A DNA stretch of 64,000 bases, taken from contig NC_068569.1 in assembly GCF_025698545.1 (NCBI RefSeq), positions 6,386,001 to 6,450,000 of the forward strand. Reading direction: 5' to 3'. Source of the stretch: Gossypium raimondii (lineage: Eukaryota; Streptophyta; Magnoliopsida; Malvales; Malvaceae). Below are positions 15,401 to 27,072 of this stretch, piece by piece; position 1 is the first letter of the stretch, and the number at the start of each line of letters is the position of its first letter. The notes under the pieces were generated by a model. It had not been told where the DNA came from, searched no databases, and saw nothing but the letters and a program-made list of their open reading frames with translations. The position numbers and the translations under genes are program-made.

Positions 15401-18400
15401 AAGTTTAAAGCTAGTTGGAAGATCAGATCTGAAAACACCACTTTCAAGGCATTCCACATGGCCACCTATATAGGTCTCACTCTCAAGAAGGTGATTCTTA
15501 TAGAACTTCTCAGCATCCGATTGGTGTTTGTTAGGGCAGATAACATTTGCCTTGTAGGCCTGTGAAAATGCAATATCATATTAAAATTCTGAAAAACAAA
15601 TAAAAACAATTTTGTTCAGTGAAGAAGCAACAAAGTTCAGTAAAAATGTTCACTAAAACTACCTGAACCATCAGAAGCATTTCGCAAAGTGTCCCACTTC
15701 CTTTGCGCAAAACCTCGTCAGGTGACATGGGAATAATAGTTGCCAGAGAGAAAATAAAGGGATGAACATAGGTCATATACAAGTAATAAGTTGCAACAGC
15801 ATCAGAAACAGAATAGGAGGCCATCATCTGTCATAATATTGCCAGCAATCCAAACAGAAATTTAGTGAGAAAAGCTCTAGAAAGACATGCAGGGTAGGCA
15901 AAATTCTGTGCCTTAAAGATGTTTGCTAAAAGCTTGATGAATGACAGGACATATCATTAATATCAATATCATATATTACTAGACCCACATCATAGCAATT
16001 TGCAAGAACTAATCAAATTCATAGCAAGCAGATAAATGAATATCTGTAAGTACTCCTATTCTACTCTTCAACAATTCCTACATCACTTCTAAACCATCTT
16101 CACTTGTATAAACCAAAACAGGAAAGAAAACGGATTCATTTTTTAGCCAGTTATACCTGGGGCTTTTCCTTTGCAAATCGAACCATATCCTCTGGATTCA
16201 CCTCTAGTGGATCATAACCCAGCTTTGCCTTCGTAACAGCCTAACATATTAACACAAGAAAGTTAACCATCTCAAGTGTCATGAAACATATAAGATCAGT
16301 TTAATTGCAAATAAAAAATCATTCTACCTAAATTAAACTTTAGAATGACTAATAAATTTATATTTCATTGCTCAAAGTACAAAAAATTCTGGAGCTTTAA
16401 TGCTTTTGGCATTCCTTAGAACATAAATATTTAGTTGATTACTTCTACCCAACAAAACTAAACTCAATGCATTTTGTTTCAGAAAATCATGGTATTTCTT
16501 AACATGACTAAGAAATATTATTTTTCTCCTGCAAATCAATTACCCAACTGCCTTAAATGTTAAACATAACTCTAATTTCAGGACTGAATGTATGATGTGA
16601 AAGTTTAAGCACTAATAGTTATGCATACAATTAAATTCATTGTATCTAGAAAATAATGTAGTCAAAACCTGGACATGCTGTGATAACATTGTAGCATTAC
16701 CCGTATCTCTCACCAAGGCATGGACATTAAGTAGATCATAATTATTGGTTGAATAAATAAAATAGCACTATCAGTACGAGGCAGCATGCTTCTATTTTAG
16801 CCATTTTATTCCTTGAGAAAACTAGTGAGGATGTCGTTATTAATACAGAGACATAGATATAAGTACCTTCAGTTCAACAAAAAGAATTATTGCAGAATAC
16901 AAACTAAATATAACAAACAAAATAACTCAGTTTGCGTGTATGCACCTTCAGGCCGTGGCTCCCCTGAGGAAGATAACTATCACGTTTGACCCAAGCAAAA
17001 CAATCCAAATGACAAGCAAATTTGGCTCGACATTCCCCCTGATTTTCATCACATCGAAACCCTATTTCCTGCAAAATCACCAAAAAAGGTGACAAATAAA
17101 GCACAATTCTTTAATGGAGTAAATGAACTGAAGTTGAGAATACATACATCACTCATTCTAAATCCATGATAAGCAGCTCTTTTTTCTATGAATGGCCAGT
17201 CAAAATAATCACCATTGTATGTAACAAAAATACCAGGCTTGACCTCTTGCATGTGGGTAAACCACTGCCGTAGAAGTTCTATCTGCAAGAAACATCAAAA
17301 TAAATAGTTAAGGAAAACCAGTATCAGCATCATGAAGCCCCCATCAGAAGAATGTGTATGCAACTTCTGCTACCTCATTTTTCACATTTGTGACTTTGAA
17401 AAATCCTTGAAATTCTGGTTTAGGAGTATACTCTAAGCCCTCTATGTCTTGCCCTACACACTGCGGACAAGTGAAAAATCAGGTACTAAGTTGAAAGGAA
17501 AAGCTTGGTTAGAATACTATTTCTGGCAACACGTTTAGTGTGGTTCCAACTAATGGAAAATAGATAACAAACTGGAAACTGCAAAATTACGCAACGGCAG
17601 TAGATGACTAACAGAAACACATACAATTAACCATAAATTATTGATGAATACAAACAACCCAATAGTACATATTACAAACATGACTCAGGAAACCTTTGGG
17701 GCCAAATACAGATACAAATAAATCACGATCTTTGAATAAATGAATGAAGTAATAAAAATACATCATATATACCTCTCTGTTAATAATCAAGTAACCTTGT
17801 CCGTCAACCATGTATGATATCATCATTATTGAATCATACTCGGCATCTGGAAATTTCAAAGGAAGCTTTGTCGTCTCAATATCAAATGCACAGACACGCA
17901 CTTCAGCACGTTGCAAAAGATCAGTTCTCTTCTCTAGCATGACTCCAGTACTAGAAACACTTACATCGTACCACTGGCCACATCTCACATCTGTGCTCCA
18001 TCAAGTCCTCAGAGTTAGAAAAGTCAAGTGTAATACAACTACGGAAATAATAACAAGTTACAAGATCCGAAGAATAAAGGAAGAAATTACCATTGTCAAT
18101 GGCAAAACGAACATGGTAAGGAACATCATATTCACGGAGATCAACTAGAAGATCTAAAAGATCTAGTGGCCTTTGTTCTCTGCAAGATAAGCCAGATTAT
18201 GCTCAGAACACACATGGAATTACCATCTAATAAGTACTTGATGAATGGAATTCAAACTATGAACTGCCAAAAGAAAGATAGGTACTATTCCATTAATGAA
18301 TAGACCTGCACTAAAAGCCAAGCTGAACTTGCCAAAGGACCATAGAACCTTACCTATTCCCCATTAATATCGACTCGTATGCTTCAGCAGCATCAAATTT

Positions 18401-19746
18401 TGTCCGGTTTCTTTCAACAACATGCACTAGATCTCTCTTCACATCCATCAATTGTTGAACAGTATCAAAAGATATTTTTAAATAACGTTTGTGTAGACCA
18501 GACAAATGGTTTTTCTGTCCATAAGCATATGAAGCAATCAGAACTGTTTGTTTGGAGAAACACAAATGTAATGAAAGCTATCCAAATCAACCATGAATAA
18601 CCATGATGATTCACAAAATATTTAGCAATTCCAATAACCAGATAAGATACATTAAAATAAACAGCTAGAAAAAGTATATTGAGGTACCAATATGTCAATT
18701 ATATGAATAAATGAATTCAAATTATGGGAAAGTATTAAACAATATAATAGCAATGTGCTTGCACCAGATAAAAGCCACAAATTACGACAGTACAACATAA
18801 TTCAAAAAGGTGAAAATTTGAGGAGAGCAATCGAAAAGGGCAGGGCATCTAATTCTTCCATCATTAACTCTACCCACAACTAGAACAACAAATGAGATAA
18901 CGAAATCAGATTAACCAACAAAGAAATCAAAATATAACAAAACCAAATGCTCTCTTTAGCAAATCCACTGCTCAGACAACATTATATTTTGATATTAAGG
19001 ACTAGTTTTAATTATGAAGCCAATTTCAAAGTACAGGCGATAAAGTAGCTCACAAGATCAAGATCTTCCTTCTCCACAATTTCAATCCCTGCAATTTGAG
19101 TTTCATAACGTCGTCTCAAATAGGATTCCACATCCATTTCTGCTTTGTTCTGTCATAAGACAATCACTCATCATTATCATCAAAGAATTAGCATCAACTT
19201 AATAGTTCATGGAAAAACAAAATTAGAAAGAGAATAAACATATATAGAAAATGTACCTTTGCAGCTGCGTAAAAGTAAGGACGGAATTTGAACTTCGACT
19301 TAAAACAAGAACCATCCTACATTTCAATTTAAAATTTTAAAAAAAATGAATAATTTCCCAAAACAGAACCAATTTTCAAAATGAATTTCATCAACGAACG
19401 AGAACTTTAATTTTTACCTGAGAAACAAAGTAAAGATCGACGCAACTATATACTTTTCCTGCATCCGAATCCTCCCAAGATGACTGCAATTTAAAATAAT
19501 GAGATCCTTTTTTGTATAAGTAATAGTGAGAAATGTTAATCTCATTTGATTCAATTGCTGAATACGATGAAGAGGTCGAACTACCGAAGCGAAAGTAAGT
19601 AACCATCCGAGACGTTTTTCGCCTTCAGTGAAGAGATCAAAGCCAAGCTTGGACTCGAGCTCCTCTTCTGCGCTGCGGATCAGCTTCTGCTTCTTCGATC
19701 TCCAAAGGTCTCGCCGGTCCAGCCGTCGGTTATCTCCGCCATTCAT
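415..19746 (-). CDS. POL2A: DNA polymerase epsilon catalytic subunit, complete 48-exon gene
   Basis: Leading-strand replicative B-family polymerase of the nucleus. My spliced model is 6513 nt, 2170 aa, close to the plant family length of about 2160. Exonuclease domain: DIETTK at residues 248-253 (metal ligands D248, E250), NGDYFDWPF at 336-344 and [10 protein letters not shown] around D436. Polymerase core: motif [11 protein letters not shown] (D599), motif [10 protein letters not shown] (782-790), and motif C ELDTDG (831-836), the epsilon-specific form of the usual DTDS. Cysteines 624, 627, 636 and 699 match the Fe-S site of the epsilon catalytic core. The C-terminal half is the inactive polymerase-like region, and the last exons carry two cysteine clusters (about 2050-2079 and 2110-2133) that contact the B subunit. 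The start is the ATG at 19746 ([15 protein letters not shown]). No stop or frameshift was found and all catalytic residues are present, so the gene looks functional. It is divergent from the ribosomal P2 gene. Confidence 0.97.
5533..5625 (-). other. Second GC-AG intron in the polymerase epsilon gene
   Basis: The exon ending NGISFK is followed by AAG|GCAAGTTTA, and the next exon begins [11 protein letters not shown]. The frame closes only with the GC donor. It has the same GCAAGT donor as the intron at 7938-8047. Confidence 0.8.
7938..8047 (-). other. GC-AG intron in the polymerase epsilon gene
   Basis: The exon ending in residues YNLFE is followed by GAG|GCAAGTATT, and the next exon begins VIIDEDQF. 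No GT donor nearby keeps the frame, so the donor is GC. AG|GCAAGT fits the known consensus for GC donors. Confidence 0.82.
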
Positions 19747-20201
19747 TTCGCGCGGTGGTGTTTTCAATTGCTCTAGTAACCTATTACTAGTTAGTGAATA
19801 AAAAGAGGATTTTTATTATTATTATTATTTCAAGACAGAAAAACCTCAGGCTCAGGCAGTGAAAGGGGGAGGGAGGGATAAAGCGTTTTCCCGCGCTTTG
19901 TTGAGAGGAACTAAATGACCCAAATGCCCTTGATATATGGGCTTCGGCCTGTGTATCCTTTTAGGGCCTCTTGTCCTTTTGACTTGGGCATTTTGCTTAC
20001 TAGGAAAAGAAAATACTAATTCCAAATGAACGGCCACGATTGAAATTAGACGGTCCTCACCAAAAACCAAAAAAAAACCCTAGCAACGTCGACAGACACT
20101 TGTCAATATATATTCATTTTTTTCTGAAAACCCAAGCGTTTTTCCTCCGCGGCTCCTTTGTCCTTCTCGCTCTCTAGGGTTTTCGTGGTCAAGTAAAAAA
20201 A
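19747..20201. promoter_or_regulatory. Bidirectional promoter between polymerase epsilon and ribosomal P2
   Basis: Only 455 bp separate the two divergent start codons. The interval holds site II-type elements (TGGGCT at 19938-19943, TGGGCA at 19985-19990), a telo-box AAACCCTAG at 20075-20083, and a second telo-box-like TAGGGTTTT at 20175-20183 in the P2 leader. Site II plus telo-box is the known promoter signature of plant ribosomal-protein and cell-proliferation genes, which suits both neighbours. A TTA microsatellite-like run lies at about 19813-19830. Shared regulation is inferred. Confidence 0.7.
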
Positions 20202-21172
20202 ATGAAGGTGGTAGCTGCCTACTTGCTTGCCGTCTTGGGAGGGAACCTTTCCCCTTCTGCCGATGATTTGAAGGATATTCTCGGATCTGGTCATTTTTCT
20301 ACTCTTTTGTTTTCTCTATTTACTATATTTTGAACATCTTTGATCCAATGATGTTCACTTCGTTTATCTATGTTTAGTTGAGCTATGATTTAATTTTCTG
20401 TTCTTATGTTCGTTGGATTTGAATCGAATTTAATGAAATCTACGTAAGGAATTTTGTTTTTATTATATCAAAATATATTATTTGCAAATAGTGAAATTAG
20501 CGAAATAGCATGGAACTGATATGGAAGTTATATCCGAATGAAATTGAGCAACTGGAATTAGATTCTAGTGGACTTCTTATGTCTGGAAAACTTGAACTGT
20601 AAATGCATATATTGCTCATAAATTAGGTAAGATGCAATATGATTGTGTATTTAAACAGTATAAAAACATGATCACAAAATAGGCGTCCAATTAATTTATG
20701 AATTTGGAAAAATCAACTATGAATGATACGTTTCCGTGTGCTGTATTATGCAATTTTATACAATTTTGCGAAATCCAAGTTCTCGCAAACTAGCATCCAG
20801 ACAGTATTGACTTATTTTTCTTTTATCATGTATGTTAAAGTTGGAGCTGAGGCTGATGATGATAGGATAGAGTTGCTATTGTCCGAAGTCAAAGGCAAAG
20901 ATATCACCGAGCTAATTGCAACTGGAAGGGAGAAGTTGGCTTCAGTCCCTTCAGGTGGGGGTGCTGTTGCTGCTGCTCCTACCGCAGGTGGCGGTGGTGC
21001 CAGTGCTGCACCAGCTGCTGAGGCCAAGAAAGAGGAGAAGGTCGAAGAGAAGGAAGAGTCCGATGATGTAATGATTGTTAAAGTTTGACCTTGTATATAA
21101 TTCTTTATTGATGTGTTCTTCGCTAACATAATTTTCATTTTTCAGGATATGGGTTTCAGCCTCTTCGATTAA
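20202..21172 (+). CDS. RPP2: 60S acidic ribosomal protein P2, three exons
   Basis: Stalk protein of the large cytosolic ribosomal subunit that pairs with P1, binds P0 and recruits elongation factors. Exons 20202-20289, 20841-21067 and 21146-21172 give 342 nt, 113 aa, the usual P2 length. The start [15 protein letters not shown] is the P2 (not P1) signature. Exon 1 joins exon 2 through [14 protein letters not shown]. An alanine/glycine-rich hinge (about residues 62-85) is followed by a charged E/K stretch, and the protein ends DDMGFSLFD, the conserved C-terminal tail that contacts elongation factors. Without splicing out the 78-base second intron (21068-21145) the reading frame would end early and lose the tail. 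It faces the polymerase epsilon gene across a shared promoter. Confidence 0.96.
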
Positions 21173-21529
21173 GCCAAGTAATGCAGATGTCAAGGTTTTT
21201 CTTATGCAGTTAGTGCTTTTATTTCAAGCGGTATATGATTTTGTATGTTTGTTACTCTCTGGTCGAAAGTTGTTTCTTTATCAACTTTTAGGTTCGAGTT
21301 TTCTTTGGAAAATGTAGTTAAAGATAATCCATTCAAGTCGTAACTTTAATTTTGGATTAAAACAAATTATTATCTATGTTTTATGTGTTTGGATATGAAG
21401 TTCAGATACATGCTTACTTAATTCTTTTAAGTTATAGCCGAATTATGGTTATGTATTTAAAGGACTCCCAGGGACTTGGTTTTCGGATAAGAAAGATCAA
21501 TACTCGCATGGAAATAGCGAAAGCAGTAT
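21173..21529 (+). other. 3' flank of the P2 gene
   Basis: AT-rich DNA, probably 3' UTR at its left end. I see no gene here. Confidence 0.4.
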
Positions 21530-22050
21530 GATCCTCTAGACCAATGAAATCTCCAAGGCCAGATGGACTCCACCCATTTGGAAGTCTAAATTACTTGAAG
21601 GTATCATTGAAACACTATTGTGCTTATCCGAAAAATGCAAGAACCTGAATCAATTAAAATCTTCAGATCCATTAGCTTGGGCAACGCTACTTGTAAAATT
21701 ATTACCAAGCTAATAGTCAGCAGGATTAGATGTTTTCCTTGAGAAACTGATATCGCCTTTATAATGGAGCTTTGTTCAATGTGCTTGGGTGACATGGTTA
21801 TAAAAATTGATGTGAAAAAGGGGAAACTGTTAGGAAATCCAAATAAATGGGAGGAGTGGGCAATAGAGCTTCAAAGCCTAAGAATGAAGCCTTTATCCTC
21901 GGACTTGAATGGCAGCTCATTAATGAAAGCCCCAAGTCGGGGGCGAAAATTGAGTAGCCTTCGTGAAAAAGGTTTATGGTCGGGGATGGGTCAATGGTTA
22001 AATTTTGGATGGATAAGTAGTCGAGGAAAGGACCGCGGAAAGCTCTGATT
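21530..22050 (+). mobile_element. Decayed LINE (non-LTR retrotransposon) fragment
   Basis: Broken reading frames match plant LINE reverse transcriptase blocks in order: KSPRPDGLHP (family form KSPGPDGFHP), then a block reading ISLGNATCKIITKLIV (family form LCNVxYKIITKxIV), then DMVIKIDVKK (family form DMVIKIDLEKAYD). Several stops and frame changes separate the blocks and the catalytic FADD box is absent, so this is a dead fragment. Boundaries are approximate. Confidence 0.65.
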
Positions 22051-22106
22051 CAAGGGGCTCTGATCCAAGGGGTTGTGACCTGAGTTCAATCAACTTAGTA
22101 GACGTA

Positions 22107-22732
22107 GGGTCAGTTCTTCATTACTTAAAAAATTTACTTCTGACTCCAAAAATACTTTTGAAAAAAAACTGTGAAGAATAAGTTACTTTTGGCTGAAATT
22201 TGCTGAAAAGGAGAATCTAAAAATTTTAGCTTTTCCTCTCCCAATTCCTCTCCCAAAAACATTTTTTGTGCTTAATTACTTTTTCACCCCTCCTATAACA
22301 TAGTATTTTTCTTTTTTTTCTTGGTGCTTAATTACAAATGTGTTAAAATCATTAATTAAAAATAATAATAAAAAATGTTTTTAAAATACTAATTACAAAT
22401 ATTTAATTGTTATATTTAAATATTTAAAATATAGTTTATATATTCTAATTAAATTGTATAAATAATTCATATTTATTGCTTAAAAATATTTAAAATTTAT
22501 ATTTCATATATTAAAATATTAACAACAATTTATAATAATTTTTATATTTTTACTAAAATATAATAATATTAACTAATTTAAATATTATTTAAATGCATAT
22601 TTGTTAGTTGATAATAACATGTCTAAAATGGATATTTTATTTCTCAAAAGCAACTAAACACTCAAATTTTAAACTAAAATTTTCAAAAATACTTTTTCAC
22701 AATATTTTTCAAAAGCAATGAAGAACTGGCCC
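22107..22732. mobile_element. MITE copy 1 (626 bp) with terminal inverted repeats
   Basis: The left end GGGTCAGTTCTTCATTAC and the right end, read on the minus strand as GGGCCAGTTCTTCATTGC, are inverted copies. GTA flanks both ends (22104-22106 and 22733-22735), a possible 3-bp target duplication. The inside is very AT-rich and non-coding. Two further partial copies occur at about 41023 and 54200. The 3-bp duplication points to a PIF/Harbinger-like or CACTA-like origin, but the superfamily is not settled. Confidence 0.75.
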
Positions 22733-22742
22733 GTAGTGAAGC

Positions 22743-23030
22743 CTATGTCGCCAAGTTTGAGAAGCAGTCATCAAGGGAGAGGGAGTCGGAATGAGGGAAT
22801 TTGGAAGAGGAGCCATGAGCGGGAGGAGTGAGAGAGGAAGAATCAGAGTTGGAGGCAGAGCCCGGACTAGCATTGCGATTTATGGTGGTGTTGGAAGTGG
22901 AGGTGAAGCTTGGGCTTCTGAAATTATCAACCAAGTCTTCGAGGCACGAAGATAAAAGAGAGGAAGAAAATTGGAGTAAGGAAGAAATGTGTTTGATATT
23001 CGAAGGGCTGAAGCTAATGGGTTGAACTTG
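22743..23030 (-). other. Serine-rich open frame beside the MITE, possible gene fragment
   Basis: On the minus strand an open frame of about 90 codons has a balanced, Ser/Pro/Asn-rich composition, ending SLSLDDCFSNLAT just before the MITE. The base composition is clearly less AT-rich than its surroundings. I do not recognise the protein. It could be the broken N-terminal part of a regulatory protein or a chance frame. Confidence 0.25.
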
Positions 23031-23039
23031 GACTTGGGG

Positions 23040-26000
23040 TTAAAAAAGGACCTAAACAATTGGTTAGGTCTTGATATTTAGCTTCCTCTTACTACGAGGT
23101 GTTCCTTAAAACTTTATATAGTGTTTGCTATTAAAAATCAAGTCAACACTAAGTTTAATACCTTGTTGTTTGTCACTAAAATAAATTGTATATTTAGAAA
23201 ATAAAAAGAAAATGACATTAACCTCCTGGAAAATAAAAAAGAAAAAAACATTATTGCATCCGGAAAATAATAAACAAACAGATAATCTAGAAGGATTATT
23301 AATTATATTGATGCTGGATTTAGTAATTTATGTTCTGAATTCTGCACTCAGTAAGCTTAGTTGTGTAAGTAGCACCATATTTTTTCCAATATGAACTTAA
23401 TTAAGTATAGGATCTCAAGTCGGTCCAAACCTACATTTGACATACAAAATAAACTAAAAAATTTTCATATTTTGCATAGAAATGAGACCTATATACAATA
23501 AGTACAAATATACGTACCGAAAGGAAATAATAAGAAGTCTGAATTGGAAAGCAAGAATATATAGTGCTTTGATTTGATATGCCGCTTATCTTACCGTCAT
23601 CAGGAATATTTTCCCAGCATTTTGTAGCAAAACGGCACATGCATGATAAGCGATTGGATTTAACGTTTGCAAATGAAAATAAAAGTATGACAACTAATCG
23701 GGTTTAACGTTTTCATTTATATGGGTGTCATGCGACTTGGAATTTTCTCTTTCTAAAGTCCAGAAATGGTGGTGAAGTTTATGGACAAAAAAAAAAAGAT
23801 TAATAAGCAATTAATAACTTGATGAAAACTCCACATAAATTACTTGGAGTTATTTGTTTGTCCAACAATGATAGTTTCCAAACTTAATATGGATCACTCG
23901 CCGGATTCAATTTCAGCTTCAGTTACCCGTAGCTAGCTTTGTTATATTATTTCATCGTTTTTTCTCTCATTGTCACCTTTTTAGAAAAGGGATATTATGA
24001 ATGATTCGAAACCCTTTCGAAGAAATTGCCGCCCATTCAAACAATCATTAATTAGCTTCATCAGTCAAAGTTCATTAATAGTTAACCTTTTTTTTACCTA
24101 CCAAACACGTAAAAGCAACCAAAGAATTGTTTTTTTAAAACTCTTTCACATCTTCATAATTCATATACTGCTTTTAATTGAATTTATATTTCGAATTAAT
24201 TAAAATTTTATTTTATTATAATGGCAAATGATTTTTATTTTTATATTTTATAAATTAATAAAAATTTAATAATAATATTTAAACTCGCAATGCAATAAAT
24301 TTTAAATATTTAATTTTATCATTTAAATTAAAACAGTATTTGAATTTTGTATAAAATTTAAATAAATATATTTTATGCATATATATTTTTTCTCTCATAG
24401 TAATTACGAGATAATCTGTAGATTAAGTCAAATTCGTTGTAAAGTATATCATTTGCCTTCAAGTTTAAAGCATTCGGTGGAGCACCAATCCTTGTTATTT
24501 TTTTCTTTCCTTTTTAACTTTTTTTATTCACGTGTTCTCCAACTTTTATTCATTAACCTTTCAATATATATAACACTTTGAGAAAGTGCTGGGAGAAAAG
24601 GATAATTTTACCGTGAAATGTTAACAGCCATTGGTTTTTAGGTCATGACACTAAAAGAATCTAAGATAATTAGAGTTATTAATCTCATTGGAGAAAAAAA
24701 AAACACTCAACTATCGACGGCTAAATCATTGTATGCATAATCATATGCATGTTCTTAATTCAATTTTATAATTTACTTCAAAAATTCCAAGGTTATAAAT
24801 GCCATAGATGCGTGCATGGACAGAAAACATTGAAAAAAAAAATTACTCAATCTAATCATATCTGTTTTTTTTTTAAGATAACGTTTAAAACTACTCATAG
24901 TTTCCTCCCCAACCCATGAAATAGGAGAATAATGCGCTCAAAATCACGTCTTCCTACATTGCCAACAATACTTATATCAATCGAGTTAAGACTCAATCAA
25001 CTTATTTAATTATTTTATAAGATAACTTTAAAAGCTAACCTTAAAATGAACTAATATTTATAATCTATTTCTCACTTATAAATCATCATTGTCCTTGTAT
25101 TTATTGAAAAACTTTTACTTCTTCTGCATATCCAATTTATATTAGGTATAAATTAACTTATTTACGTACGAGTTGGTAAAAGATTTGTATGTAATTATTA
25201 ATTTTATTCCTGGAGATAAATATTAAAATTATATATAATATTTTAGTCAATACGTGAATTTTTATTTTATATAATTATAGACATGAAATTTTAATTATGA
25301 TTCAAATGTATACATAAAAATTAAATTTTGATTCATTTATATGTATTTAAAGAAAGGAATATATTAAATTATTTTATATCGAGTAAATATACATTTTTTA
25401 TGTATGTTTAAATAAAACTATAAAAATTAAAAGTTTATGTACAATTTTATTTTTTGAGTGGTGTTTATGCATAATTTAAAAAACAATAAAAGAACAATTT
25501 TATGAGGCTTTACTGAATTGCTCTTCAATCCTAGACCCATATATCTCTAGTTCAATTGATGGTCCATTCATGGTTTTAATTTTCAATTTTGTCACTTCTT
25601 TACCGACGCAGTATATGGAATGTAATAGGAGGTTTTCGGGTCCCTTAAAAATTTTAAATAGCTCTTTTAAATATAAATTATTGTTTTTGCATTCATTTAT
25701 TTTGCATTTAATTTTATTCATTGCAATAAAGAACACATTATTATTTATATATTTATTGTATTAACTAAGCATAATTCACGAATCTATTAAAAGGGTTAGA
25801 TCTAAATATTAATTTGTAATAACATAAATGTAACAAAAATAAAATTACTGATTGAGTTTTAGCTCATTGGTATTAGAATTGTTGTCAAGATAAGAAGATT
25901 GAAACACATTTATCTTCTTATTTAAAATAAGGATTGGAGCCCTAAAATAAAAATTTTCTATTGAAGTCATTTATAATTTATAAAATTTTAAATTAGTAAT

Positions 26001-26500
26001 GGTAAAATTGTACTTTAGCCCTCCCAAAATAATAAAAACTTGATTTAATCATTTAAAAATATAAAGATATAATCTATTAAAATTGTGAAATTATATTTTA
26101 CTATCGTAAAATATATAATTTAATTCCGTCCAAAAAATTTTCTGACTCCACCAATATTTGTATTGTTTATTTGATAAAATTAATAAATGTGAGAGGTTAT
26201 TTTCGCTAATTATATAATTGCTTACAAATAACTGTATTATTAGTCAAATTTATTACACTCGAAATCGAAAACCAATATTTACCACAGAGTTACGTCGAAA
26301 TTATTCCATGATTTTTGTGTCGTCGTAACAAAAAACACTTGGGAATTGGTTTGAAGACATTAAAATTATTAACGAGAGACACTTCACGAAAGGATTTTTA
26401 TTTTATTTTTCTTTTTGCTTCTTTTATAAAAGGGTGGTAATACAATTAGTTATCGTTACATTGAAATGGAATAAAACCAATAAATTAGCGTTAAAAATCA
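23040..26500. other. AT-rich intergenic spacer
   Basis: Very AT-rich with no coding signal I can support. A block near 25860-26150 (text like 'gtactttagccctcccaaaa') resembles dispersed plant repeat text seen again near 55900-56130 and 56900-57080. Nothing else was identified. Confidence 0.4.
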
Positions 26501-26519
26501 TAATCAAATGCAGTGTCCA

Positions 26520-26735
26520 AAAAACTCAACATGACATATTTTGAGTTGGATGATCCTCATGTAATACTAGAGATATTACACATTCGCGATTTTTGTGAGA
26601 GGAATTGGCTTTTTACAATTGCGCCATGTGAAGCGGAAAGTGAATGATTGTGCTAACCAGCTCGCAAAATAAGGGGAACTCTGCATACTGATAAGGGGAA
26701 CTCTGCTAACCAGCTCGCAAAACGTCTGAGGTGGT
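26520..26735 (+). mobile_element. Possible LINE RNase H tail remnant with a local duplication
   Basis: A short frame reading about LRHVKRKVNDCANQLAK resembles the end of the RNase H domain of plant LINEs (family form REANxxADxLAK). The text GCTAACCAGCTCGCAAAA occurs twice, at about 26654 and 26704, around repeated AAGGGGAACTCTGC. It is a short remnant and the family call is weak. Confidence 0.35.
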
Positions 26736-27048
26736 GCATTCGTTAGAAAAGAAACCTATTTCTTTCTTTTATTAAAAAAAAAAAACAAAATAAGAGTTTT
26801 GAAATGGAAAAGAAAGAGGGTAGAAACAGTAGGCAGTAGGTAGCCAAGCCTTTCAACTTTTTTTTGAAGTAAATGAAAAAGTGTAAAACTGTAGAGAAGC
26901 TTTGACTACCCAACGTTGAAAAAGAAGAAAGGGAGAGAGAGTTGGGAGTTTGATTGATTTTGCATATTTTTTGTCGTTCTTGTCTTTTATCCCTTTGTGA
27001 ACCATCATGTTGCTCCTCCTGAATCTGAAGTGCATGCCACCGCTTTAC

Positions 27049-27072
27049 TATATATATATATATATATATATA
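27049..27072. repeat. (TA)12 microsatellite
   Basis: An uninterrupted run of twelve TA dinucleotides upstream of the KIPK-like kinase gene. Confidence 0.95.

Larger units (their letters stand above)
415..19746 (-). other. POL2A: Exon map of the polymerase epsilon gene (48 coding exons)
   Basis: Coding exons in transcription order: 19585-19746, 19418-19483, 19257-19316, 19054-19149, 18354-18514, 18091-18179, 17773-17990, 17374-17460, 17148-17282, 16946-17068, 16157-16240, 15663-15827, 15383-15559, 14307-14420, 13856-13960, 13390-13508, 13157-13298, 12985-13079, 12627-12732, 12448-12527, 12076-12252, 11796-11883, 11581-11661, 11356-11499, 10792-10887, 10454-10654, 9746-9800, 9523-9665, 8990-9444, 8319-8466, 8048-8245, 7863-7937, 6491-6681, 5626-5809, 5468-5532, 4578-4710, 4184-4267, 3959-4033, 3677-3736, 3278-3528, 3154-3202, 2682-2842, 2515-2581, 1923-2033, 1621-1791, 1327-1524, 1109-1215, 415-775. 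Each edge was read by eye; the frame closes across every junction to the TAG at 415-417. The 2682 edge is the least certain (a GT four bases away also exists but gives a poorer frame). Confidence 0.88.

Noticed and set aside
20812-21138. Long minus-strand frame antisense to ribosomal P2
   Set aside because: It mirrors the GC-richer Ala/Gly hinge of P2 and has no features of its own.
25500-25736. A 78-codon minus-strand frame in the AT-rich spacer
   Set aside because: Lys/Asn/Ile-rich composition as expected of AT-rich DNA; no recognisable motif.
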